From positions 78,501 to 142,500 of the forward strand of contig CAJNDS010000591.1 in assembly GCA_905221605.1 (NCBI GenBank): a DNA stretch of 64,000 nt. Direction: 5' to 3'. This DNA is from Symbiodinium natans (lineage: Eukaryota > Sar > Dinophyceae > Suessiales > Symbiodiniaceae). This document shows, piece after piece, positions 41,516 through 52,339 of this stretch. Made by a program: the position numbers and the translations under genes. Below the pieces are notes generated by a model, which was given only the letters and a program-made list of their open reading frames with translations, did no database searches and had not been told where the DNA came from. The stretch's first letter is position 1. Every line of letters starts with the position of its first letter.

Positions 41516-41650
41516 CTGAGGTTTGGGGTTTGGGGTTTAGGGTTTGGGGTTTGGGGTTTAGGGTTTGGGGTTTAGGGTTTAGGGTTTGGGGTTTGGGGTT
41601 TAGGGTTTAGGGTTTAGTGAGGTTAGGGTTTAGGGTTTAGGGTCTAGGCC
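41516..41650. repeat. TTTGGGG/TTTAGGG array
   Basis: Alternating units; source of a GLGFRVWGLGFRV-type false ORF. Confidence 0.9.
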
Positions 41651-42347
41651 TCCATCTTGGGGCGTTTGGGGCGTTTGAGGGCTTCAGGGTCAGAGGCTTC
41701 GGTTTTGCACGGTTAGGGTTTTTAGGGCTTAGGGCTTAGGGTTTAGGGTTTAGGGTTCAGGGTCTAAAGGCCACCATCTTGGGGGCCTTTTGGGGGCGCT
41801 TTTTGTCGTTTTTGCTTCGGGTTTTGCTGGGTGGAGAAGGGCTTGAAGTCAAGGGCTCGTATGGTTTCAGGCGTTTGGGTTGCGGGCTCTGCTGGGTTGA
41901 ACCAAGGGAGTTTTACGGGGCTTGAGGTGGTTTTGGGGGGGGGATGACTCAACAAAAGGGTTCAGGGTCGAAGGAAGGTTAAGCCCTAAACCCTAAACCC
42001 TAAACCCTAAACCCTAAACCCTAAACCCTAAACCCTAAACCCTAAACCCGAAGGTTCAGTGTTGTTGAGGGCCGCGAGGGGCTGGTGGGTCGCGCTCAAA
42101 TGATCAAAGGAGCCATCCAGGAAACACTACCAGCCCAGCGATTGGGCTTCCTGCAGGGTTTAGGGTTTAGGGTTTAGGGTTTAGGGTTTAGGGCCTTCCA
42201 GGACGGTTCGGTACCGGGTGAATTGCAACAGGGTCATTCGAGCTTTGCTCATCAACACCATTCTTGTGCAAGGAGTGAGCAGCCTCAACCTCTTCCTTAT
42301 TGGCTCTTGCTCCTCCTAGCGTTTTTGGGTTAAGGGCTGAACAGTTT

Positions 42348-42418
42348 AAAGTTTTGGGGTGTACTTAGAGATTCCAGGGGACCCAACCTACTTATAAGTA
42401 GCCATGAATCTCCAAACA
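42348..42418. mobile_element. Right part of a family-III element
   Basis: ACTTATAAGTAGCCATGAATC then TCCAAAC. An exon acceptor lies 16 bases beyond it. Confidence 0.45.
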
Positions 42419-42434
42419 TCACACGATTCGGCAG

Positions 42435-42520
42435 GTCATGGAGTCGTTCCGGACCTTTGCCGGGCGCTGCCCGCGCCGCTTGCGCATCGAGCGGCTGCGG
42501 AAAAAGCGGCCTGGACTTGT
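42435..42520 (+). CDS. Exon island behind a MITE end
   Basis: GATTCGGCAG|GTCATGGAG opens VMESFRTFAGRCPRRLRIER then LRKKRPG. Basic; unrecognised. Confidence 0.4.
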
Positions 42521-43069
42521 CAGTGGGAGAGGCTTGAAGGGTCATGGGTAGTTACAGGGTTTAGGGTTTAGGGTTCAGGGTTTAGGGTAGCCTGGCCGGG
42601 CGAGGTATCGAAGCCCGTTGCAAAAGGGTTTGGGTAGTAACCTACCTGAGGGTTTAGCCCAGTTAGAGCCCAAGTTGCAGCTTCAAAATGTCAGAACCCA
42701 TAGCAAACCCGTGGCCCGTGGATGCGAAGTACGCCTGCTCCCGTCGTCAGGTACGCGACCCTGGCTACTTGGCTGGTTTCGCGCGTGGGGGTTTGGGGTT
42801 CTCGCCCACCATTCCTGTCAACCACAGCTCCTAACCCTCCTACCCGCCAAGAAAAAAAGACAAAGAGCCCAAATGAAATCCCTACTTGGAGGTTAAGGGG
42901 TAGTTTCAGCAGGGGTTGCAAGCAGGAACGCCTGGGCTGCAAAGACTAGAAACTTACTTAGGGTACCTATAACCCTACTTGTACCCCAGGAATCTTCGAG
43001 TAACTGTGAGGGTGTTGCCAAGTTAGCGTGTAGGGTTTGCTACTTGGAAGCCTTGCGCCTACTGGGCAG

Positions 43070-43144
43070 GATGTGCAGAAGCTGCTGATGGAGCGGGATG
43101 TGGACGTGTCACTGCCCTGGTACGAAGACAACAGCCCCCTCCCC
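43070..43144 (+). CDS. Exon island
   Basis: CTGGGCAG|GATGTGCAG opens DVQKLLMERDVDVSLPWYED then NSPLP. Protein-like, helical then acidic. Unrecognised. Confidence 0.45.
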
Positions 43145-43882
43145 CTTGAGGCTCGCTGTCAGACTTCAGACACTTCTCTACAAGCTTCGAGCCCAGAAGA
43201 TGTCTGGGAGTCTAGGACGTAGGGACGTTAAACTTCACACCCTGATAAACACCTTCTAAACCCTAAACCCTAAGCCCTAAACCTAAACCCTAAACCCCAA
43301 ACCCCAAACCCTAAACCCTAAACCCTACACCCTCAACCCTCAACCCTCAACCCTCAACCCAAAACCCTCAACCCTAAACCCCAAGCCCTACAGTCGAACC
43401 CCCCCCCCCCCCCCCCCCGCCCAAACAAGAAAGTAAGAAAGTGCATCTTTGTTTTTTTGGGGCCCTGATTTGGCCCAGGGACTGCGGCCGCTTAGATGAC
43501 AGCACCTGAAGCATCAGAGGACGTATGAGGGCTTAGGGAGGGTTTAGGGAGTTTAGGGTCGCAGGGAGTGATTATATACTACTGTTCGTTTAAGAGCCCC
43601 CCCCCAAGAAACATCAAGAAACAGATTCTTCCTTGTAAGGGCAATATAGGGATTTTACTATCTTTTGTGTTTTGGGGGGGGTTCTTAACTCAAGCAAAGA
43701 ATAGATTTCAGGGCTTACAAGGACCTTCTTGGAAAATGCCAAACTGCATCCGATTCTGGCCGGCTAGCTTTTAGGCAGGGACCACAAACAAAATGTGTGC
43801 TGGAGGGTTTCCGGGAAGAGTAGTAGAGTTTGGTGGAAGTGTGCTGTTTGGCTTTTTACCTTATGAGCTGGGAGATGTCGAA

Positions 43883-43978
43883 TTGGAGTTTCATGGGTAC
43901 ACAAAAAAGTATGGGTTTACAAGTAAACTTAGCTAAGTGCACTTATAACTAATCAGTTACCATGAGCCCGCCAAGTAG
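43883..43978. mobile_element. Family-III element forming the 3' part of an intron
   Basis: Left TTGGAGTTTCATGGGTAC, right GTTACCATGAGCCCGCCAAG; TAG|GCC follows, so the acceptor of the next exon lies within four bases of the element end. Confidence 0.5.
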
Positions 43979-44066
43979 GCCTTCGACGACACGGAGTATG
44001 ACTTGCGGACGCCCGACGAGTGGATGGCGTTTTGCCACTCTACCGATTTGTTTATGGGGAAGCGGG
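43979..44066 (+). CDS. Exon island abutting a MITE
   Basis: CCAAGTAG|GCCTTCGACG opens AFDDTEYDLRTPDEWMAF then CHSTDLFMGKR, with a donor at CGG|GTGTTGTG. Clearly protein-like; family not recognised. Confidence 0.5.
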
Positions 44067-44275
44067 TGTTGTGGGTTTAGTTGGACTGCTTTATCCCTTT
44101 CTTTCGGTGAAGGTCTCCCTAAACCCCAAACCCCAAACCCCAAACCCCAAACCCTAGTTAAACCCGTCTTTTCGAAGGGTGTCGTGGCCTCACTGTGGAG
44201 AGGGTATATAGGGAATAGCCCTGTGGTGTGTCAAGGTTCCCCCTCCCCCACAGAGGAGGTGGCAGAGCAGCTAAA

Positions 44276-44372
44276 CCCTAACCCTAAACCCTAAACCCTA
44301 AACCCTAAACCCTAAACCCTAAACCCTAAACCCTAAACCCTAAACCCTAAACCCTAAACCCTAAACCCTAAA
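44276..44372. repeat. CCCTAAA array
   Basis: About thirteen units, ending twelve bases before a copy of the CTAGGCGGGTGGCA motif. Confidence 0.9.
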
Positions 44373-44383
44373 ACCTGGGTCCC

Positions 44384-44417
44384 GGCCTGAGTGTCAGCTA
44401 GGCGGGTGGCACAAAGA
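44384..44417 (+). repeat. Second long copy of the CTAGGCGGGTGGCA motif
   Basis: GGCCTGAGTGTCAGC then TAGGCGGGTGGCACAAAGAA; 26 bases match the copy at 15468 before they diverge. Confidence 0.55.
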
Positions 44418-45034
44418 AACCCTAAAACCTAAACCCGAAGCAAGAAAGTCCTAAACCTTAAGCCCTAAACCCCGACGAAGGCCGCGATGGGAGCGGCCAG
44501 TTCAAGCCCCTGCCTGCCCTGGCTCTCTGGAGAGACCCCGCTGCTCGGACGGACTCCCAGAAGCTTCCGGGCTCAGAGCTTAGGGTTTAGGGTTTGGGGT
44601 TTGGGGTTTGGGGTTTAGGGTTTGCGGTTTAGGATTTAGGGTTTAAGCACATCCCTCAAAGCCTAAACCCTTAACTTCTTCCTTTGCAACCCTTTGCTTC
44701 AATGGAGTCTTCGAGGCGTCTGCCTGCGAGGGGCCAAAGCTTTGTGCCAAGATTGTTGGATGCTGAGGATGGAAAGAAAGGGGTACCGCACAAAGCCCAG
44801 CCGACCCCAAATCAACCCGTTTAGACTCTAAACTCTAAACCCTCAACCCTAATCCCGATGATAAGCCCTAAGCCCTAAACTTGTTATAAGCCCTAAACCC
44901 TAAACCCTAGACCCTAAACCCTAAACCCTTAACCCTCAACCCTAAACCCTAAACCCTAAACCCTAAACCCTAAACCCTTAACCCTTAACCCTTAACCCTA
45001 ACCCCCCGTTTGACCTCTGTGCTGCAAAGCCAAG

Positions 45035-45086
45035 GACAGCGGCGTGGGATACTGGCGCCGTGCTCCTCCGACTTGCCCTGGCATGG
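45035..45086 (+). CDS. Exon island between convergent arrays
   Basis: AGCCAAG|GACAGCGGC to GCATGG|GTTTAGGG, frame DSGVGYWRRAPPTCPGM. CCCTAAC units lie upstream; the donor GT is the first GGGTTTAGGG of the next array. Confidence 0.35.
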
Positions 45087-45250
45087 GTTTAGGGTTTAGG
45101 GTTTAGGGTTTAGGGTTTAGGGTTTAGGGTTTAGGGTTTAGGGTTAGGGTTTAGGGTTTAGGGTTTAGGGTTTAGGGTTTAGGGTTTAGGGTTTAGGGTT
45201 TAGGGTTTAGGGTCTAGGGTTTAGGGTTTAGGGTCTAGGGTCCAGGGTTC
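45085..45250. repeat. Long TTTAGGG array
   Basis: About twenty units with few errors. Confidence 0.95.
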
Positions 45251-45661
45251 TGTGGGTTTAAGGCTTAGGGCCACTTAGGGGTTTGGGGTTTGGGGTTTAG
45301 GGGTTCAGGGGTTCAGGGTTCAGTGTCCATCTGTCAGTGAGCTGGCGCCGACCTCAGTCCATGCTTCAAAAAGGGTTCTGTGGATTTAAGGCTTAGGGTT
45401 ATTTAGGAGTTTCGGGTTTAGGGTTACTTAGGGGTTTTGGGTTTAGGGTTCAAAAGGGTTCTGTGGAAATAAGGCTTTGGGGTTATGTAGGGTTTCAGGG
45501 TTTAGGGGTCGAGGGCTGTTTAGGGGTTTATGGGTTTCGGGGTTTAGGTTTGGGGGTTTAGGGGTTTCGGGGTTGTTTGGGGGTTAGGGTGTAGGCTTCT
45601 TAGAGAGAATGTCAACAGTTGGTTTAGCACCAGGGTGGCGGCAAGGGGTCCTTTTTGCAAT

Positions 45662-45663
<2 letters not shown>

Positions 45664-45730
<67 letters not shown>

Positions 45731-45855
45731 AGGGAGGGAGGGAGGGAGGGAGGGAGAAGGAGGGAGGGAGGAGCGAGGGAGAGGGAGAGGGAGAGGGAGA
45801 GAGGGAGAGAGGGAGACGGGGAGAGAGGGAGAGAGAGAGAGAAAGACAGAGAGCG
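45664..45855. repeat. (GA)n and (GGGA)n microsatellite
   Basis: GAGAGA then GGGAGGGA then GGGAGA blocks, giving false Arg/Glu- and Ser/Leu-rich ORFs. Confidence 0.95.
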
Positions 45856-46019
45856 GGCAATGAATCCTAAACTGGGCTGAAGCCCTCAAACCGGCCATGC
45901 GGGCAAAAGCCCAAGCAAATCATAGCCCGAAGACCCTACCCCCAAACTACCCCGAACACCAATCCGCTCGATGTGGCTCCAAAAGAAGATACCCTGCGCT
46001 GTGGCTGGTCTGCCAGGAG

Positions 46020-46245
46020 GATCACAAAGATCTAAATCCTAAACCCTAAACTCTAAACCCTTTGTCCCTAAACCCTAAACCCTAAACCCTAAACCCTAAA
46101 CCCTAAACCCTAAACCCTAAACCCTAAACCCTGAACCCTAAACCGTAAACCCCAAACCCCAAACCCCAAACCCCAAACCCCAAACCCCAAACCCTAAACC
46201 CTAAACCCTAAACCCTAAACCCTAAACCCTAAACCCTAACCCTCA
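46020..46245. repeat. CCCTAAA and CCCCAAA array
   Basis: CCCTAAA, then a block of seven CCCCAAA, then CCCTAAA again. Confidence 0.9.
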
Positions 46246-46718
46246 CCCCGGAACCCCAAAAACACATCACAACTCCCCGAAGACCTCAGATCGCCCCGAG
46301 GCTTTAGTCTTGCACTACCACAGTCATGCCAAGAAGTTTGAGATCCAATATGAGGACAGGGTTTAGGGTTTAGGGTTTAGGGTTTAGGGTTCAGGGTTTA
46401 GGGTTTAGGGTTTAGATGGCTTAAGTGTTTTCGAGGCTAGGTGGCCCCCTTGGGGTACTTCGTCGTTCCCCTCTGGGTTCAGGGGCCGAGGGTGACGTTG
46501 TGGCGACCTGCTTGGGAGGATTTCTCAACTCGAGGGCTGCGCTCAGGAGCTTTGAGGCTATAGGGCTTGGTGTCTCTAGGGGCCTGCAATTGTGGGAGAC
46601 TTTGGGCCCTAAACCCTAAACCCGAAGACCGAAGCCCTTAGACCCTAAACCCTAAACCCTAAACCCTAAACCCTAAACCTTAAACCCTAAACCCTAAACC
46701 CTAAAGTCTTTGCTGAGG

Positions 46719-46795
46719 GCTCGCTACCAACACTTGAGAGCCCGAAGCTGTCCGAGCTTCGCGAGCGACTTGAGAGCACTGAACGTGCAGCCCAG
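46719..46795 (+). CDS. Exon island, helical
   Basis: Frame AEGSLPTLESPKLSELRER then LESTERAAQ, ending CCCAG|GTAAAGC, a good donor. A CCCTAAA array precedes it. Possibly coiled-coil; unrecognised. Confidence 0.45.
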
Positions 46796-47043
46796 GTAAA
46801 GCTGGGGCTGCTGGACGCTCCAAGGCAAGGTAAGGCCCACACTGGCCGTCAAGGCGGTCGAGCCTTTGAGTCTCAAAGGTAAAGACCCTAAACCCAAGAC
46901 CTTTTGCTGGTGCAACCTGGCCCCCCCCCCCAAGGAGCGCTGCTCGTGCAACCCGGCCCCCCACCAAGGACTTGCTGGTGCAACCCGGGCCCCCTAAACC
47001 CTAAACCCTAAACCCTAACTCTGTTTGGTTCGAACCATTGCAG

Positions 47044-47148
47044 AAGCTGGCAAGCGAGGACCCCGAGCCTGTTGGAAACGGAGGACGTCGTGGCATGGTC
47101 GACCACCTCCCAAGAAGCACGGCGGATATGGAGGGCCGCAGAGAGTGA
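47044..47148 (+). CDS. Terminal exon candidate
   Basis: ACCATTGCAG|AAGCTGGC opens KLASEDPEPVGNGGRRG then MVDHLPRSTADMEGRRE and TGA. It may follow the exon at 46719-46795; the phase between them was not resolved. Confidence 0.35.
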   Translation, partial: KLASEDPEPVGNGGRRGMVDHLPRSTADMEGRRE

Positions 47149-48032
47149 AGCCTCATCCCTGTAGGCCCTCTATGGTGAGTCCTCAAAACCCCCCCCCCCC
47201 CCCCCCCCCAAATAAGAGGGGCCGCCTTATAATGAGGGCCCGAAAAGGGATCCTGATCTCGAGAAATCACCATATGAATTCCAAAAAACCCTCAAGACTT
47301 GGGGTGGTTTCGCTTGTTCCCGGTTAGTTGGCAGGCGCAGCTTGCAGTACCCCCCAAGCCGCAACTCCCCCAGACCCAGGACTGCGCGTCATGTTCCGGG
47401 GGGAGGACCCAGAGGCTGCTTTCGGTTTAGGGTTTAGGGTTTAGGGTTTAGGGTGTAGGGTTTAGGGTTTAGGGTTTCCGTTGGGCTCCACATTCAGGGC
47501 GTTGAGGTGTTGACTCGAAGACGCTGGCGCCGAACAAGACCGGAACCTTGAACTTGAACCTGCACCACAAGTGAGCTTGGGGGCCACGTGTAGCCTTGTT
47601 GGAGAACCCCTGAAGCCCTGTGTGCAAGCCCCAAACCCTAAACCCTAAACCCTAAACCCGAAACCCTAAACCCCCCGAAACCCTAAACCCTAAACCCTAT
47701 ACCCCTTATTACCATTTGAAGCAGGCTCGCGGTCTCCGCAGGCGGTGCACAATCTTTTGTTGTCGGTTGTTGCTGCCCAAAAGCCTTTTTTTTTTACGCT
47801 TTTTTGCCTCAGGCCCTGTGGGATGCCCCCCCCCCCCCCCCCCCCCGCCAGGCATCGGATTGCGGCTTCACCCTAGCCTGAGCGGGGTTGCAAGTTGTAA
47901 TGTTTGGAACTCCATCTGTCGGGTTGTTTGTAGCCCAGACTTAACCCTAAACCCTAAACCCTAAACCCTTAACACTACCTCTGAACCTTCGAAAGAATTC
48001 TGGGGGAGACGGGGGAGAAGGGGGGGATGCAG

Positions 48033-48113
48033 GTGTTCGCCAATCGCGTCGAGCAGGCCTACAAGTCCCGTCGTCGAGCGGAGGTCCTTCTGAGAGCCTT
48101 GATAGCAGAGAGG
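48033..48113 (+). CDS. Exon island, basic helix
   Basis: GGGATGCAG|GTGTTCGCC opens VFANRVEQAYKSRRRAEV then LLRALIAER, leading into GGTTAGGGTTTAGGG. Unrecognised. Confidence 0.4.
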
Positions 48114-48415
48114 GTTAGGGTTTAGGGTTTAGGGTTTAGGGTTTACGGCTTAGGGCTTAGGGCAACGGATTTTGGCTTTGTAGAAGTGTCTCAGAGAGCT
48201 GAGATGCGGGATGAAGGGCCTGGGGAGACTTTCAGGGCCGTCAGGTCTCTATGGGATGAGGGGTGAATCACTCAGCCCTCCAAGTGAAGGCTTCGATGTC
48301 GACTGGCGCAAGTTAGGGCCGACCTCTACCCTTTCAGGGTACAGGACAGTAGGGTTGGTGTGAAGATGTTCTCCCTGCGTGCTTTGGGTTTTTTGTGATG
48401 CAGATGAGTCCGGCC

Positions 48416-48559
48416 GGTTCTTAGTAGGGAATGAGGGAATGAGGGCCCTAACATACTCCCATAAAGGGTGTTTTTAGGGCGGGTTTAGGGTTTAGGGTTT
48501 AGGGTTTAGGGTTTAGGGTTTAGGGTTTAGGGTCTTTCCCTCATTCCCTACTAAGAACC
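48416..48559. mobile_element. Hairpin element with a perfect 24-bp inverted repeat and a TTTAGGG core
   Basis: Left GGTTCTTAGTAGGGAATGAG (then GGAA) and its exact complement at 48536-48559. About eight TTTAGGG units fill the centre. Flanks GGCC and AGCC may be a 4-bp duplication. It shares the TAGTAGGGAATGAGGGAAT arm with the element at 14619-14726. Confidence 0.7.
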
Positions 48560-48796
48560 AGCCAGTAGTACCATGGTCCCTGTCTGGGACTCCATCAGAC
48601 CTCCGGAAACTCTCAAGCCAAAGGATGCTTAGGGTTTAGGGTTTAGGGTTTAGGGTTAGGGTTTAGGGTTTAGGGTTTAGGGTTTAGGGTTCGGTTAAAA
48701 GGGTTTCGGGACAAGGGGCTTAGGGGTTAAAATCTGAGCTTTTAAGCAGAAGACGGTTTGTTTCAGAGCCCGCGCTCTGGAGTTGCCCGTGGCGCC

Positions 48797-50271
48797 ATGG
48801 TTACCATTCATGTGGGTCTGCTGAGTGGCAGAACGGTTTCTCTAGAAGTGGGACTGGACGAGTCTGTCGAATCATTGCAGGGCAGAGCACAGAAGCTCCT
48901 GGCAGTTGGCAGGGGCATGCTCTTGGACTCCTCCGGTGCCGTTTTGGACGGAGCAGCCACGCTTGAGACATCTGGGTTGCAAGATGGCGACACGCTGACA
49001 CTGAGAGTTCGTGGTGTTCAGGTTCGCGGCAACAACACGGCCTTTGCTGCCATCCTGGGCGATGGATCTGTAGTGACCTGGGGCAATCCTCTCTCTGGTG
49101 GCGACAGCAGTGCTGTGCAACACCGGCTGAAGAACGTGCAAGAGATCCAAGCTACCTACTTGGCTTTTGCCGCCATACTAGGCGATAGGTCCGTCACGAC
49201 TTGGGGCAATGCTGAGTACGGCGGCGACAGCAGTGCTGTACAGGGTCAGCTGAAGGACGTGCGGCAGATCCGGGCTTCCAGATCTGCTTTTGCCGCCATT
49301 CTGGGCGATGGGTCTGTGGTGACCTGGGGTCTTGGTGGCGACAGCAGTGATGTACAAGGCCGGCTACGGAATGTACGCCAAATCCAGGCCACTGAGAGCG
49401 CTTTTGCTGCCATTCTTGGCGATGGGTGCGTTGTGACCTGGGGTGATCCTGAGATGGGTGGCGACAGTAGTTATGTGCAAGAGCAGCTGAAGGACGTGCA
49501 GCAAATCCAAGCATCCGGCAACGCCTTCGCTGCCATTCTGGGTGATGGGTCCGTTGTGACCTGGGGTGTTGCTGACCTTGGTGGCGACAGCAGTGATGTG
49601 CAGGTTCAGCTGAAGCACGCACGACACATCCAGGCCACCAGGTTCGCTTTCGCTTCCATTTTGGGCGACGGGTCTGTTGTGACCTGGGGCAATGATAAGA
49701 ATGGCGGCGACAGCAGTGCTGTACAAGGCCAGCTCCAGGATGTGCAGCAGATCCAAGCTACCGACTTTGCTTTTGCCGCCGTGCTGGGCGATGGGTCTGT
49801 TGTGACCTGGGGTAATGCTTCCAGCGGTGGCGAAAGCAGTGCTGTGCAGGGTCAGCTGAAGGATGTACAGCAGCTCCAAGCTACCATGGCTGCATTTGCA
49901 GCCATTCTGGGCGATGGGTCTGTTGTGACATGGGGCGATGCTGACTGTGGCGGCGACCACGACACTGTGAAAGATCAGCTGAAAGGTGTCTTGGTAGCCC
50001 AGTGGCAACCTTTTCCCTTTTTTGGTTATGGGTTCCCTTGGACCAAGTAACCAACCCCAAAAGGGGGGCCCTTATTCGAATATGGCTACCGGGCTACCAA
50101 GGTGTGCAGCAGATCCAGGCTACCGATTTCGCTTTTGCTGCCGTTCTGGACGATGGGTCTGTTGTGACCTGGGGCTATGCTGCGAGCGGTGGCGACAGCA
50201 GTCGCGTACGACATCAACTGAGGAACGAATTGGAGATAGACTCGCCATCAGTTCCCAGGTGTTCTGCTTAG
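48797..50271 (+). CDS. Ubiquitin-like domain plus RCC1-like repeat protein, two exons
   Basis: Exons 48797-49985 and 50102-50271 join to 453 codons including the stop. Residues 1 to about 76 look like a ubiquitin-like beta-grasp domain (MVTIHVGLLSGRTVSLEV at the start, DGDTLTLRVRG at the end). About eight and a half repeats of about 51 residues follow, with the pattern VQQIQAT..AFAAILGDGSVVTWG....GGDSSAVQGQLKD, which is RCC1/HERC-like and probably forms a beta-propeller or solenoid for protein binding. There is no HECT domain within the frame. The start is ATG 48797 (GCGCCATGG); the frame is open a little upstream to a possible TTTCAG acceptor near 48765. The single intron is an inverted-repeat element. 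Downstream exons beyond 50271 cannot be excluded. Confidence 0.8.
49986..50101 (+). mobile_element. Introner-like 116-bp intron in the UBL-RCC1 gene, target duplication GTGT
   Basis: The element (49990-50101, 112 bp) starts CTTGGTAGCCC and ends GGGCTACCAAG, a perfect 11-bp inverted repeat. GTGT lies immediately on both sides (49986-49989, 50102-50105). Read as an intron it is AAAG|GTGTCTTGG...CTACCAAG|GTGTGCAG, a GT-AG pair. Removal gives AAA GGT GTG CAG CAG, restoring the repeat consensus QLK.VQQIQAT exactly. Unspliced, the frame stops at 50050. Confidence 0.85.
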
Positions 50272-50639
50272 CCGAGAAACTTGCTTCACGTCTTCTTCCA
50301 GGTCAGCTCTGGAGCTATCGCAGTTCATGGCTTTACGGCTGTGTTCAAACTTCGTCGACTGGTGGGTAGAAGTAGCTTCTCATGCACAGGTGCCTTTGCC
50401 TTGGCTGCAGCTCAACAGGACTCGCTTCCATTTCCTTCCACGTCTGGCCATGGGGTCTGCGAATACGGTGAATGCAGCACCCACAGCTGTGAGCGATATC
50501 GTGCCTTATGTATATAAGCCCTCTATATGGGACCCCCCCCCCCCTTCTGACACATTGAGATCTACCCTGCATCCTAGATAAGTGCATGCATGCAGGCGTA
50601 CATACGCAAGCAATTGTGTACATGTACAATTTGCGTACG

Positions 50640-50715
50640 CACACATGTATGTATATATGTATATATAAATAAGGAATCTATATATATATATATATATACT
50701 AATATATACGCATCA
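50640..50715. repeat. TA microsatellite
   Basis: TGTATATATG and TATATATA runs; noncoding. Confidence 0.85.
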
Positions 50716-51152
50716 TTTATCTGCTCATCTGCTTCATGAATTTCAGGAGCATTTAAGTGGAGCAAAGGGTGAAACTGACCTGCAATCCGAGGCCGCAACC
50801 TCGAAACCCTGGCCTTTTAAGGTTTTTGGCTAAGAGATTTGGGTTGAAAGCTCAGGGGATTGTGCCGGAGAGCCATGCATGGCCCCCAAAGCCAGAACCA
50901 GTTCGGATGCCTCGGGGAGTTTCGGGCTTGAGTTTTAGGGGTCAGAGTGGTAGAAATGCAGGTGTGGGTGTAACGGTCTGGCCGGTAGAAGGCTAAACCC
51001 TAAACCCCAAACCCAAACCCTAAGCCCTAAGCCCTAAGCCCTAAGCCCTAAGCCATAAACCCTAAACCCTCAACCCTCAACCCTCAACCCTCAACCTAAA
51101 CCCTAAACCCTAAACCCTAAACCGATAGAGAATCTACGCCCCGGACCTTCAG

Positions 51153-51253
51153 GATACAACTTCTACGTCGACAACATGCCGACGGACGACGTCCAGCAGC
51201 TGAACTCCGATCAGATCGCCTGGCTGAAGGATGCGGCGCCTTTTGCCGAATGG
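51153..51253 (+). CDS. Exon island between convergent arrays
   Basis: ACCTTCAG|GATACAAC to GAATGG|GTTTAGGG, frame YNFYVDNMPTDDVQQLNSDQ then IAWLKDAAPFAEW. CCCTAAA lies upstream; the downstream TTTAGGG array supplies the GT. Family not recognised. Confidence 0.5.
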
Positions 51254-51752
51254 GTTTAGGGTTTAGGGTTTAGGGTTTAGGGTTTAGGGTTTAGGGTTTG
51301 GTGTTTGCTGTGGCGTTGTGCCGAGACACTCCTCGTATCCCTTGATGAGAGGATTGCAGAAGTTGCAACAGGGATGCGACATTCTGAAGGGGACTCTTTC
51401 TTAAGGGATATTGGAGTCTCTCGGCTGACGACTCAACATTGAACCCTAAACCCTGAACCCTGAACCCTGAACCCTGAACCCTAAACCCTAAACCCTAAAC
51501 CCTAAACCCTAAACCCTAACGGCTTCAAGGAATCCTTCACCAGGCTTGAGAGCCCCCCAACAGCCTTGCAGAACACCTGAGCCACCTGGGCCTGAACCCC
51601 TAAACCCTAAACCCTAAACCCTAGACACTAGACACTAGACACTAAACCCTAAACCCTAAACCCTAAACCCTAAACCCTAAACCCTAGACACTAGACACTA
51701 AACCCTAAACCCGACACCCTAACCATCCCCCCCCCACCCCTCCTCTCCCCAG

Positions 51753-51842
51753 CATCTCAGCGTGCACCGCAGTGCGCGCACTAAGTCCAAAACAGCTGGG
51801 CCGGACATCGCCAACACTGAGTGGTTCTTCATTGTCCAGGAG
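51753..51842 (+). CDS. Exon island
   Basis: TCTCCCCAG|CATCTCAG opens HLSVHRSARTKSKTAGPD then IANTEWFFIVQE, with a donor GAG|GTGTTCC. NTEWFFIVQ faintly recalls a cyclophilin strand but lacks the rest of that motif. Confidence 0.4.
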
Positions 51843-52036
51843 GTGTTCCCGCAAGAAGGGCTCAGGGTTCAGGAAGCATACTGAACCATGAGCCCCTAAA
51901 TATTGAGAGAAGGCATATGTATATATATATATATGTATATATATATATGTATACATATATATATATATATATGTGGCATGGACCTTTAGGGTCTATTTGG
52001 CACGCCCCTTTGTTTACTATTTACAAAACTTCTTGA

Positions 52037-52282
<246 letters not shown>

Positions 52283-52339
52283 TAAATGTAGATCCAGCCG
52301 GCCAACAGCCAGACTTAGGCAAGCACCCTCGCTTCGTGT

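Noticed and set aside
45584-45898. Ser/Leu-rich and Arg/Glu-rich ORFs
   Set aside because: They are translations of a GA microsatellite, as is the pair at 13417-13713.
47028-47040. GGTTCGAACC, resembling a tRNA B box
   Set aside because: No A box, acceptor stem or cloverleaf fits around it; the upstream sequence is a CCCTAAA array.
51753-51842. Cyclophilin exon
   Set aside because: NTEWFFIVQ is only faintly like the NGSQFFI strand; flanking motifs are absent.
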